From the NCBI GenBank assembly GCA_037501455.1, contig CM074860.1, positions 52,648,501 through 52,712,500 of the forward strand: a stretch of 64,000 nt of DNA, read 5' to 3'. Below, piece by piece: positions 22,030-33,527 of this stretch. The position numbers and the translations under genes were made by a program. The first letter of the stretch is position 1. Each line of letters begins with the position of its first letter. The notes beneath the pieces are model-generated. The model searched no databases and was not told the DNA's origin. It was given only the letters and a program-made list of their open reading frames with translations. The stretch is from Lantana camara (taxonomy: Eukaryota; Streptophyta; Magnoliopsida; Lamiales; Verbenaceae).

Positions 22030-22881
22030 GTGAGGTTTAAACTATTTCAACTGGAACCATGAATATTCCTTCGTTTTCAAATGATTTCAAAATCAATGCC
22101 TTCGGGTGCAAAGATTCCTATCTTTCAAGTTAACGTTTTCCCGTTTGGGACAATGCTTCGAGTTTAAAGTCAATGATCTCTGATATACGTTCTGTTCACT
22201 GTTATACTGTTTTGATTAAAGGTTCAGTCATCTGAACTCTGTGTGCTTATGCACCTTTGTTATTCTGAAAGCAAGCTTTGGAAACTTTGTTATGTTGGGC
22301 CCTGGCGGTATGGTTAGTAGTAGACCGGGAGGCGTGCGCCAATGGCTACTATGATACCGGCCGCCGTACTGACCTTGGTGATGGTTTAATCGGAGGTTGG
22401 TTACTCCACATCGAAGGTCGGGAGAGGTGGTAAATTCCTCCCGTTTCGCACGTCACCGCGGGGTAGCTCCCTGGGCGCGACAATAAGGGGAGAAGGGGTG
22501 GTGCATGTGATTATGGGTGTTGGGATCCTAATGGATCTCGATACCAACTTTGTAAATGTTTTGAGGAGTAAAGGATGGATATGGCCTAGCTTGCGGGCAA
22601 ATTTTGGTTTTAAAGTCTGGTTCGTATTTTTGAAAATATCCCGTATCCTGTTCCCCGTTTATATAAAGTATGTATGAACCAGAACCTCTGATATGTGTGC
22701 TTGTGTGTGCTTGTGAAAAATCCCATTTCAAGATAAAAGAGTTATCTTTCCGGTTTGAGAAAAGTTACTAAGAAAACCTTTCAAAACCCCACAAGTTCAA
22801 CTATTCTTTATTTCTACGAATTATCTCACTTAGTTCCTTTGACTAATACCTCCACCCTGTTTTCTGACCTCATGGTTTCAG
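22030..22881 (+). other. Candidate LTR intron, element W
   Basis: Donor ATAG|GTGAGG at 22030, branch-like CTAAT (22844-22848) or CTGAC (22864-22868), and an acceptor ending TTTCAG at 22881; 852 nt. The GC-rich structured region lies inside. This matches the arrangement in A, X, Y and Z although the LTR is otherwise very different. Confidence 0.42.
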
Positions 22882-23329
22882 GTAGGCAGCCCGGCGCTTC
22901 CTAGAGGTATCTTGAAGCTGTAGGAGGTCTTTTGTTAAGTCAGGGTTGTAGTTACCCTTCTTTTGCCCTGTGCAGTCGTGGTTACCTCTACCTTTATGTG
23001 CATATTTTACTATGAGAACTTGTTTAGGCTACGACCTGAATTACTTGAATTCAGTTTTTATTATGTTCCTTTGTTTTCCTATTGGACTAAGGTTTTATGT
23101 TAATATTATGGCTACTTGTTTCTGTGGTTATACATATACTACTGTGTTGCATTCATGTTTTCAAAAGTTTAAAATTATTCTGAAATTCCGTTGCGTTGGC
23201 AACACTGGTTACTCTGATCTTTGTTATGTTCTGTCCGTTCGCCGAAGTATCTCTCGAGTAATAAAGCTTCCTAGTTACTTGGGTGATACAACGGTGCGGG
23301 GTTGTGGAGTTGGGGCGCTACAGCTAAGG

Positions 23330-23341
23330 TGGTATCAGAGC
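23330..23341 (+). promoter_or_regulatory. W primer-binding site
   Basis: TGGTATCAGAGC, seven bases inside the 5' LTR; complementary to initiator-Met tRNA. Confidence 0.92.
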
Positions 23342-23449
23342 CTCAGGTTGAGTAAGAAGAGACTTAACCTGGGAGCTCGGAGCATAGAGGATGTTTTGAG
23401 TTTGCTTGCTCTACATCCTGGTATTCATATCTGTGCTTACTCTGTAGTT

Positions 23450-24160
23450 ATGAACAGTGCGAGCCAGCTTGCTTTCACTATAGTTATGGACAGCCTGAGT
23501 CAGCGAGAGAAGGATGAGGTATATTTTGAAGAGCTTGAGTCCCCTCGTACAGTAGCAGTAGTTCGCCGTGGCAGGGCCCGTTACTATACATGGCAGTGAG
23601 CGCAGGAGAGAGGACACCCGGGGTACTCATACCCCAATAGGGTTGTTCATCAGCTGGAGGCTGAGCGGGACGAGTACCTACAGGATAGCTTAAGATTGAG
23701 AGAGGTTCGGCTGGAGGCCATTCGCTACCATGATTTGGCAGCACAGCACCGGACTGACCGGGATATTGCTCGGGAGCATGCCAGAGAGATGGAGGCTCGA
23801 CTGACAGCGGAGCGCCAGGCCAGAGCCCAGCAGGCATCCCGTATTGCACAGTTAGAGGCAGACTTGGCATATATGACTACTGATAGAGATTTTGCTATGG
23901 AGATGCACCATCGATATCAGAGCCGGATTAGGGCCAGACTTTGTGAGACTTTCTACCTTACCGATGAGCAGGCGGCTTTAGAGTACGAGGGACCAGTACA
24001 CAGTGAGCCAGCTGCTCCAGAGGACCCTATGGACACACATGCAGGAGAGGACCAGGAGACAGAGGGATCATCTGAGGAGGAGAGCCCATCTCCAGCGCGA
24101 CAGGGAAATTATGTTGCTGTGTCTGATGATAACGATGGAGCCAGTCATAGCCAGCAGTAG
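23450..24160 (+). pseudogene. Extra ORF upstream of gag in W: coiled-coil protein with acidic tail
   Basis: A 236-residue frame lies between the primer site and gag, broken once by TGA at 23597-23599. The start could be 23450 or 23486; an imperfect duplication of the start region (23446-23469 and 23482-23505) creates both. The middle (residues about 70-160) is rich in Glu, Arg, Ala and Gln with a heptad-like pattern (EARLTAERQARAQQASRIAQ), suggesting a coiled coil. The C-terminal 45 residues are acidic and Ser-rich (EDQETEGSSEEESPS). No zinc finger, signal peptide or membrane segment is seen. The family is not recognised. It is not in the gag frame context of A or Z. After the TGA the longest open part is 23696-24160 (154 aa). 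Confidence 0.6.
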
Positions 24161-24795
24161 AGGAGCTGAGTCCGGACCGTTGGGACTTGTATATAGAGGC
24201 AGATAGCAGTAGCATATATACTCAGCAGGTATGCAGCGTATTATGACATATAGGATGACTTCCAACAGGTGCAGAGGGGATTATATATACTCCAGGGATC
24301 CCCGCTTTTTGGGAGATTATGACAGTTAACAGATGATGTCTTGGAGAGCTTAGGCAGTACGGGAGCAACTCGACTTAGCATCGGGTCCTCCCCCTTTTTG
24401 TCTTTTTGGTCAGATATAGCCTTTGTATAAAAGCTTTTCCAAAATTTTGCATATATGACATCATCTTTTGCGGCTTTATTCATATCACTGCATGTTACTA
24501 TTTTCTATATTTATCATGTCATGAGTCTTAGAAGTGCTTCAAGATACCATTAGGGCTGTGCATGGATCATACCATTTCATTTTGTGCATCTATATATGTG
24601 ACTGTTTTCTGTTACTTGTGAATAATGATTGCTTAATGGATTAAAATTGTGACACTTTGAATTGATGACTACGTGCCCAAGTGCAAATTTTGATGGTTGA
24701 TTGTTATACTATTGATGTGGAACAATGAGTATATGGACCATTCTTATCGTCATGCATTACATATGTTTGGGTGATATTATGAGTACAGTGACGCT
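24161..24795 (+). other. W spacer between extra ORF and gag
   Basis: 635 bp, AT-rich, no ORF or repeat recognised. It contains several ATGs upstream of gag, so gag translation from a transcript starting in the LTR would need splicing, reinitiation or an internal promoter. Confidence 0.5.
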
Positions 24796-25524
24796 ATGCC
24801 CCCGAGAAGAGCACCACGTGCACGCATTCCACCGCCACCGCCACCACCTGAAGAATTTCCCCGTCCTCCACCGATGCCACAAGAACAACCAGAAATTGGG
24901 GAGGCTTTGAGGCAATTTGCACGGGTTTACAATTCAGCTAATGAAAAGACACTTGAAAAGTTTCTCCGAATGAATCCCCAGAAGTTCTTCGGAGAGCCCA
25001 ATGATCTTAAAGCTGAAAACTGGATTGCGAGCTTATTGAAGATCTTCGAAGCTATGAATATCTTTCCAGAGGATAGAGAGCGAGTTCAATTTGCGACCTT
25101 CCTCCTGGAAGGAGCAGCGCTAAACTGGTGGAATCATACGAAGAATGTGTGGATTGAAAATGGAATAAGGTACGGCTGGACTGAGTTTGTAAGGGCATTC
25201 GAGGACAAGTTTATTCCACAAGTCGCTCGAGATGCCCGGGAGTCTGAGTTTATGAATCTTACCCAGGGAACGCTAACTGTGGCAGAGTACGAGGCCAAGT
25301 TTGTGAGACTGATACAATATGCACCGCATATTCTGTACGATGAGCGTAGAAAGACCAAACGATTCATTAATGGACTTAAGTCAGAATTACGGTGGGCTTT
25401 AGCACCTCTGAATCTTGAAGGATATACTCAGGCAGTTGAAACTGCTTTGAGTATTGAAGCAGCCCATAGAGAGATCAGGATGACCGCAAACCATGCGAAG
25501 CCATATCAATCGAAACCACCATAG
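24796..25524 (+). pseudogene. gag: W gag, N-terminal and capsid region
   Basis: Starts MPPRRAPRARIPPPPPPP and has the Retrotrans_gag region (KFFGEPNDLKAENWIASL, ALNWWNHTKNVW, FEDKFIP, EYEAKFVRLIQYAPH). It ends at TAG 25522-25524 after QSKPP. The same frame continues through the zinc knuckles at 25625-25735, so the stop interrupts Gag and is not its natural end. It is more distant from A and Z Gag than these are from each other, so W is a separate lineage. The Pro-rich start is shared in style with A. Confidence 0.88.
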
Positions 25525-27264
25525 GGATTCAAACGCTCAGCCAATCAGTCAAATTTTAGATCAGGAAAGAGACCAATGATGGCACCCCCGCAAGCACTGC
25601 TTGCCCCTCATAACGAGATTGAATGTGAATTCTGCCATAGGCCAGGGCATACCGAAGCAACCTGCAGAAAGAAAACTGGCCAGTGCTTCTATTGTGGAAG
25701 TCCTGACCATAAGCTCGGGAATTGTCCAAAAGCAAAAGGTAGGCAAGGACAGCAAGGGTATCAAGGCAAGGGTAAGGCGATGGCGGGGAATGGAAACAAG
25801 CCAATGGTCAGAGGAAGGGCTTATGCTCTGGATGGATGCGACGAGCCAGACCCTACAGCTGTTGTGGAAGGTACGGTAAATGTTCTTGACACGCCAGTTA
25901 AGGTCCTATACGACCCTGGTGCCACGCATTCATTCATTGCATCCAAATTATGTGCGCATTTACATTTTCCACTTGAACAATTGCCATATCTTTTCGAAGT
26001 AAGTTCTCCCTTAGGAACTTGCCTTAAAATGGATCAAGTATATAAATGCTGCCCTATAAGAATCAACGGTCAGTTTTACCCCTTGGATCTTATTACACTA
26101 CCTATGACAAAGTATGGGATTATTTTGGGAATGAATTGGCTTCATAAGTACCGAGTCAAGCTGGATTGTTTCAAGAAGGAAGTTATCTTAGGAAGGGATG
26201 AAAGTCCCACATCAGATGAACAAGGAGGACAAACACGGATGATTTCGGCAATGGAAGCAAAAAGGATGATTCAGAAGGGAGCTACAGGGTTCGTTGCTTA
26301 CCTCTTAAATAGACCAAAGGATCAGAGTAAAATAGAAGAAGTGGAGGTTGTTAACGAGTTCTTAGAAGTGTTTCCCGAACACTTAAACACCTTACCACCA
26401 GACCGTGAACTAGAATTTGTGATTGAGACAGTTCCAGGGGCCGAGCCATACTCTAAGGCACCCTACCGGATGGCACCGGCTGAACTTCAGGAGTTAAGGA
26501 AACAACTTGATGAATTGCTAGAGGCAGGTTATATCCGCCCTAGTACTTCTCCTTGGGGAGCACCTGTGTTATTTGTTAAGAAGAAAGATGGGTCGTTACG
26601 ACTTTGCATCGACTACCGAGAGCTCAACAGGATGACGGTGAAAAATAAGTACCCTCTTCCTCACATCGAGGAGTTATTCGATGTACTTCAAGGATCGCAA
26701 ATATACTCCAAGCTAGATTTGAGGCAAGGGTACTATCAATTGAAAATTAGAGAAGAGGATATTCCCAAGACAGCGTTCAATAGTCGTTACGGGCATTTTG
26801 AGTTCGTAGTAATGCCCTTTGGGTAAACGAACGCCCCAGCTGCATTTATGGATATGATGCATCGGATTTTTCGGCCGTTTCTTGAGAAGTTCGTGGTGAT
26901 CTTTATTGATGATATTTTGGTCTTTTCCAAGACACCAGAGGATCATGACAAACATCTTCGGTCAGTGCTGAGCACTTTGCTGGATCACAAGCTTTATGCA
27001 AAATTCAGCAAATGTGAGTTTTGGTTGGAAAAGATCTCGTTCTTAGGACATATCATATCTGGTTCAGGAGTTGAAGTGGATCCCTCGAAAATTGAAACGA
27101 TTTTAGATTGGAAACAACCAAGGAATCCTTCTGAGGTAAGAAGCTTTTTGGGACTCGCAGGATACTATCGAAGATTCGTGCAGGATTTTTCAAAGACAGC
27201 TGCACCACTTACTCAGTTAACCATGAAGGAAGGAAAGTTCGTATGGACAGAGAAATGCGAATAG
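25525..27264 (+). pseudogene. pol: W zinc knuckles, protease and reverse transcriptase
   Basis: In frame with gag. Two intact CX2CX4HX4C knuckles ([28 protein letters not shown]) lie near residues 277-312 of the polyprotein. The protease has YDPGATHSF near residue 373, where the usual D-S/T-G carries Pro after the catalytic Asp, and [10 protein letters not shown] has [27 protein letters not shown], the active site [10 protein letters not shown] (about residue 703) and LGHIISG. TAA at 26824-26826 falls in the conserved MPFG segment, and TAG at 27262-27264 lies where Gln is usual, at the RT-RNase H junction. These breaks and the protease change make this copy inactive. Confidence 0.9.
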
Positions 27265-29259
27265 AGTTTTCAGGAATTAAAGAAAACGTTAACCACCGCA
27301 CCTATACTAACATTACCCGAAGGAAAGGAAGGTTATACCGTTTACACTGATGCTTCAAAAGAAGGGTTAGGATGCGTTCTGATGCAGCATGGAAAGGTGA
27401 TAGCATATGCATCAAGAAAGCTTAAACCACATGAAGCCAACTACCCCACCCATGATTTAGAGCTAGCAGCGATCGTCTTTGCCCTTGCAAAATGGAGACA
27501 TTACTTGTATGGGGTAACCTTTGAAGTGTTCACAGATCATAAAAGTTTGCGGTACTTGTTCACTCAAAAGGAACTAAATATGAGACAGAGAAGGTGGATG
27601 GAGTTTCTGGAAGATTATGATTGTACAATTCAATACCATCCTGGAAAGGCTAACGTGGTGGCTGATGCATTGAGTCGAAAGGCTAGTATAGCGCATGTCA
27701 AAGGACACACAATAGAGTGTGGAAGAAAACCAGCTCAAGTGATTCCTAGAGCTAAGTTGGCAAATCTAATAATTTCGTCACCGCTGAAGGATCGATTGAT
27801 AAAGACGCAAGCTATTGATGAATGGATTAAAAAGTGTCTCAATTCCAAGGAGAAGGATGATGAGACAAAATTCAGTAAAAGTGAAGATGGAATCTTGAGA
27901 TATAAGAATAGAGTCTGTGTGCCTTCAGCTATCCGAAAGGAAATACTTGATGAAGCACACAAGACACGTTATACAGTACACCCTGGAGGAACGAAGATGT
28001 ACCAAGATCTTAAGAAGCAGTTTTGGTGGAACGGAATGAAAAGAGACATTGCTGATTATGTTAAGAAGTGCTTAACTTGTCAGAAAGTTAAAGCAGAACA
28101 CCAAAAACCAGTCGGGAAGTTACAACCTCTACCAATTCCTACATGGAAGTGGGAGCAAATAACCATGGATTTTGTTACTGGGTTACCTAAAGTCAAAGGA
28201 GGACAGGACAGTATATGGGTCATAGTTGACAGATTGACAAAATCAGCACACTTCCTACCAGCCAAGACTACGGATAAAGTTAAATCCTTAGCAAAACTGT
28301 ATCAGCAGGAAATTGTGAGATTACATGGAGTGCCGGTGAGTATAGTGTCTGACCGAGACCCAAAGTTTACATCACAACTATGGCAAAATGTGAAAAGTCT
28401 GATGGGAAGTAAGTTACATTTCAGTACAGCGGCACACCCGCAGACAGACGGACAGTCAGAAAGGTTGATTAAATATTTGGAGGATATGTTAAGAGCATGT
28501 GCTTTGGACTTTTCAGACAGTTGGAAAGATTGTTTACCCCTCGTGGAATTTGCATACAATAACAGTTATCAAGCTTCAATTCAAGCAGCCCCATATGAAG
28601 CCTTGTATGGAAGAAAATGCAGATCTCCATTATATTGGGATATGGATGAGACAAGGGATACCTCTGAGGGAACTCCCAGGGCCAAAGTACTCGAATGGAT
28701 TGAAAGGGCTACAGAAAAGATTCGGATAATCAGCCAAAGAATGAAAGCCGCCCAGGACCGACAGAAGAGCTATGCCGACAAAAGAAGAAGGGATTTAGAG
28801 TTTGATGTGGGTGAGAAAGTGTTTCTGAAAGCATCGCCAAGGAAAGGGTTCACAAGGATTGGAAAAGGTGGAAAATTGAACCCTAGGTACATAGGACCTT
28901 TTGAGATACTTGAACGCGTGGGTCCAACAGCGTATCGTCTGGATCTACCAGCAAGCTTAACAGGAATCCATAATGTATTTCATGTATCCCAACTTCGTAA
29001 ATACTTTGTTGATGAGGCACAGGTGGTGCCAGTAGAAGAAGTTCCGTTAGAACCTAATCTAACCTACGAGTTGAAGGCGGTTAAGATCCTGGATAAGAAA
29101 TTCCAGGAATTAAGAAATAAAAAGATTCCATTGGTTAAGGTTTTATGGAAAAGGAACGGTACAGAGGAGGTTACCTGGGAAACTGAAGAAAAGATGCAAA
29201 AACACTATCCCAAATTGTTCAGAGATCACGAAGAGAATCTGAGGACAGATTCTTCTTAA
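27265..29259 (+). pseudogene. pol: W RNase H, integrase and chromodomain-like tail
   Basis: No stop until 29257-29259. RNase H is marked by [20 protein letters not shown] and ADALSRK. The integrase has an H-H-C-C knuckle ([22 protein letters not shown]), D in [10 protein letters not shown] in SDRDPKF and E in GQSERL at exactly 35 residues, so the catalytic triad is intact. A GPF-type segment ([13 protein letters not shown]) follows, then [16 protein letters not shown] and [14 protein letters not shown], which resembles the chromodomain-like targeting module of plant chromoviruses. The frame ends about 11 bases before the 3' LTR. Usable as the reference for reading the broken pol of A. Confidence 0.92.
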
Positions 29260-29270
29260 GGAGGGGAGGT
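29258..29270 (+). promoter_or_regulatory. W polypurine tract
   Basis: AAGGAGGGGAGGT directly before the 3' LTR, overlapping the pol stop codon. No hairpin array precedes it. Confidence 0.88.
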
Positions 29271-32200
29271 TGTGACAGCCCGGTTCGGGATCGGATCAAT
29301 AAAGGTAAGCTAAGGGCAACGTAAGGGCATTTATAGAACTTCATACGTATTTAAAACAATTTATATCATGCATCCCTACATGAAATGAGTGCTCATATGT
29401 GATATTAGGTGACCAAAAGGGGGAAAACTACCTTTAAACCCTAAGAGCACTATTTATTTCCGAACCAGCATTATACCGTTTTATTCTGGAGACCTTAAAG
29501 AAACTATACCTATCTTCTTAGAATATTTCAACTCTCTTTTCAATGCTTTGAGGTTTCGTTTATGTGTCCAGAGCAATTTAAGAATTTATTTTCAAATAAA
29601 AATTTCCGTCGGTAAGAAATATTTCCTTCGTTAGAATGATTTAGACCTTGAGATCATCACCATAACGTTCCTCGATTTTTTCTACATTTTTGGAAAACCT
29701 TTTGGACCTTCATATCTTATCCTAGTATTTATTTCATAATTTAATTAATTTTCGAAATTCAAGAAAATCAAATCTTCCGAAGCTTATAACTTTTAAACCG
29801 TACGTCCGATTTTGACCCGTGAGTAACCGTTTCGAAGCTCATTTTATTTCCTAGCTCTTTGGCACTTTTCCAACATCAAAAAAACGAAGGAGAAAGGTGG
29901 AATTACCAGAATACCCCTGCTGTGACAATTATGTAAAGAAGGAAACCTATTTTTGGAAATTTCACAAAATACCCCACCTTAAGCCCCTAAAATAAATATT
30001 ATTTGCACTCTAGTCCTTCCCTACAACTATAAATAAGTGTGTTGGGGTCTCATTTCTCCCCCACACCAGCCATTCTCACGCCACACTCTCTCCCCCTAAG
30101 TTTAGTTTTCTTATTTTTTTTATTATGTTTTAATTAGTTTAATTTATGTTTTATTTTATGTTTTAATTTATTTATTAATTATGCTAGGTTTAGGATTTAA
30201 TTTATGTTTTATTTTATGCATGAATTATGTGATTTAATTTATGTTTTTAAATATTCATGAATTTATGAATTATATTCTTATAGTATAGTTTATTATGAAA
30301 TGTGTTACATAATTTAATTTTGTGACAAATTAATTATGTGACAATTATGCTAGCATGTTATATGTTACATTTTAATTATTTTATGATCATACTTAGGTAA
30401 TTTAATTTATTTCATGATTTAATTAAATGTTACATGTTATTTAATGTTACATAATTAAGGTATAACCTATAGTTTTAAATGTTACATGTTTAATTAATTG
30501 TTACATATAATTATACTTGACCAATTGATATATGTTATGGTATACATGTATAATATACGTATACGTATTTGATTCCAATACGTATAAATACGTGTATACT
30601 TTCGTATAAATACTATGTGTATTTCCCTAATAAATACGTATGTACTTTTGTATAAATACCGTATGTATTCTAGTATAAATACCGCATGTATTCTTGTATA
30701 AATACTGTATGTACCTTGTATAAATACTGTATAAATACGGTAGGTATCGCCGTATAAATACCGTATACATACAGTATAAATACCGTATACATACTATATA
30801 AATACACGTATACATACAGTATAAGTACAGTATACATACAATATATATACCGTATACTTGAATAGTGACCTTCGACCTTCGACCTTGACCTTTGACCCTT
30901 GACCTTTGACTTTGACTTTTGACTTTGACCTTGACCAAGAATTTTGACTTTCAACCTAATTGATCATTTCAAAGAGACGAATTCAACGGTCAAAGCCTTT
31001 TTCAAAAATTCTAAAAAACAAGGGATCAAAGTAGGTTTCAAAGTTCACATTAGGGTTGTTCTAAGACCCTAAGAACATACCCCTAAGCTTTTGACACGAA
31101 CTTTCTCATGAGACTAATCATTTGCCCGAATTCTTTCTTCGGGAAAGATTATTCCTTGTTTAAATGTGCCGCATTCTTTTCAATCTTATACTCCAATACT
31201 TGACTATCCGCACTCAATCATGCATCATTAATCATGTGTGGGGCTTAGATCCTTAAGCTTATGGTAGTCTGTCACTTACAGGAGATAATACCGAGTTCTG
31301 GGATCCGCAGGGTACCGTGTGAACCCTGTCTTCTACCAACTATCAACTTATCTAAATAAATAGGTGAGGTTTAAACTATTTCAACTGGAACCATGAATAT
31401 TCCTTCATTTTCAAATGATTTCAAAATCAATGCCTTCGGGTGCAAAGATTCCTATCTTTCAAGTTAACGTTTTCCCGTTTGGGACAATACTTCGAGTTTA
31501 AAGTCAATGATCTCTGATATACGTTCTGTTCACTGTTATACTGTTTTGATTAAAGGTTCAGTCATCTGAACTCTGTGTGCTTATGCACCTTTGTTATTCT
31601 GAAAGCAAGCTTTGGAAACTTTGTTATGTTGGGCCCTGGCGGTATGGTTAGTAGTAGACCGGGAGGCGTGCGCCAATGGCTACTATGATACCGGCCGCCG
31701 TACTGACCTTGGTGATGGTTTAATCGGAGGTTGGTTACTCCACATCGAAAGGTCGGGAGAGGTGGTAAATTCCTCCCGTTTCGCACGTCACCGCGGGGTA
31801 GCTCCCTGGGCGCGACAATAAGGGAAGAAGGGGTGGTGCATGTGATTATGGGTGTTGGGATCCTAATGGATCTCGATACCAACTTTGTAAATGTTTTGAG
31901 GAGTAAAGGATGGATATGGCCTAGCTTGCGGGCAAATTTTGGTTTTAAAGTCTGGTTCATATTTTTAAAAATATCCCGTATCCTGTTCCCCGTTTATATA
32001 AAGTATGTATGAACCAGAACCTCTGATATGTGTGCTTGTGTGTGCTTGTGAAAAATCCCATTTCAAGATAAAAGAGTTATCTTTCCGGTTTGAGAAAAGT
32101 TACTAAGAAAACCTTTCAAAACCCCACAAGTTCAACTATTCTTTATTTCTACGAATTATCTCACTTAGTCCCTTTGACTAATACCTCCACCCTGTTTTCT

Positions 32201-32657
32201 GACCTCATGGTTTCAGGTAGGCAGCCCGGCACTTCCTAGAGGTATCTTGAAGCTGTAGGAGGTCTTTTGTTAAGTCAGGGTTGTAGTTACCCTTCTTTTG
32301 CCCTGTGCAGTCGTGGTTACCTCTACCTTTATGTGCATGTTTTACTATGAGAACTTGTTCAGGCTACGACCTGAATTACTTGAATTCAGTTTTTATTATG
32401 TTCCTTTGTTTTCCTATTGGACTAAGGTTTTATGTTAATATTATGGCTACTTGTTTCTGTGGTTATGCATATACTACTGTGTTGCATTCATGTTTTCAAA
32501 AGTTTAAAATTATTCTGAAATTCCGCTGCGTTGGCAACACTGGTTACTCTGATCTTTGTTATGATCTGTCCGTTCGCCGAAGTATCTCTGGACTAATAAA
32601 GCTTCCTAGTTACTTGGGTGATACAACGGTGCGGGGTTGTGGCGTTGGGGCGCTACA
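29271..32657 (+). repeat. W 3' LTR
   Basis: 3,387 bp, about 99% like the 5' LTR by eye, including the TATA box, the GTATAAATAC tract and the TTGAC cluster. Confidence 0.95.
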
Positions 32658-33214
32658 TATTGTAAACCTGATTATCGTGTTAAACTTGATAGTTGTAATC
32701 TCGGGCGAGTTCCATGTTATTTTTGAACTTATATTATTTAATTACAAAACCTTACCCGAGATTATAACTTGCATGTTACTCGTGTTTATATATATTTATG
32801 CCCCTCACTCGGTCTTCACAGACTGACGCCTCCACCTTTCAGGTTTTGTTCGTGGCGTGCTAGGCGGGAGTCGTGTTGTGTCGTTCATCCAGCTGAGTCT
32901 AGTCTAGCATTACCTTTTATGTATTAGCATATTGGAGTATCGCGTTATTAGTTTTGAGCACTTATATGTGAATGATATTGGAAGATGATAATGTATTGAT
33001 ATGATGAGACAATATTATTATGCTTCCGCTTTCGAGTTTCATGTATTGGATCTACTTTCATTTGAGAGTCTAGTCCAGCCTAGCCAACTTGTTCTTTTAG
33101 TTGCATTGTCACCCGTTCGTTGTGAGCTGGATTAATGTATGGATTTTCCATTTCATGGGTGGATCGGGCTCATAGTGCGGGGGTGTGGCACCTCCACGTG
33201 TAAGGGGTGCTACA
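32658..33214 (+). repeat. Z LTR2, 3' part
   Basis: Resumes LTR2 after W with the target copy TATTG, matching 15652-16195 of LTR1, and ends GGGTGCTACA. Confidence 0.92.
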
Positions 33215-33221
33215 TCTAAGG

Positions 33222-33233
33222 TGGTATCAGAGC
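33222..33233 (+). promoter_or_regulatory. Z primer-binding site, internal 2
   Basis: TGGTATCAGAGC, seven bases inside LTR2. The GTCGTGTC repeat just after it has one more unit than in internal 1. Confidence 0.9.
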
Positions 33234-33527
33234 CCGGTTTGAAAACCGAGGTTCTCGTGTCGTGTCGTGTCGTGTCAAAGTCTAGGTCGAACGGCATAGG
33301 ATTAATTGCCAATTTGTGAGTCTTGCATCTTACTTGGAACAACTTGAACTTACTTGAACTAATTAAATTACTTGATAAGTTGTGCCTTGCATTGATTTCT
33401 GCTATTAATTGTTAATTAATTGATCTTGAACTATTTGAATTATGTGTTATACTTGCATCTTATGAATGTAATAATGTTCATTAGCATCTCTTAATCCAAC
33501 ATGCATATCTAGTGTTTCAGTTACAGG

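Larger units (their letters stand above)
19937..23322 (+). repeat. W 5' LTR
   Basis: 3,386 bp. It holds a TATA-like promoter (20693-20701), an AT-rich GTATAAATAC-type repeat tract (21196-21528), a WRKY-type TTGAC cluster (21529-21618), intron-like signals (22030-22881) and a GC-rich hairpin region (about 22290-22540). No palindrome cluster of the A/Y/Z type was seen. Confidence 0.95.
19937..32657 (+). mobile_element. Element W: young full-length Ty3 chromovirus with extra upstream ORF
   Basis: 12,721 bp, TGTGACAGCC to GGCGCTACA, flanked by TATTG on both sides. LTRs of 3,386 and 3,387 bp differ at about 33 sites by my eye count (about 1%), the most alike pair in the window. It is therefore the most recent dated insertion here. 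Order is LTR, primer site, extra ORF, gag-protease-RT-RNase H-integrase-tail in a single frame, purine tract, LTR. Three in-frame stops in gag-pol and one in the extra ORF make this copy defective, but recent mobility is implied. Motifs fit the Tekay/Del clade. Confidence 0.93.

Noticed and set aside
22970..23599. 209-codon open frame across the end of the W 5' LTR
   Set aside because: Its first two thirds are LTR sequence and cross the primer site; only the part from about 23450 fits the extra ORF.
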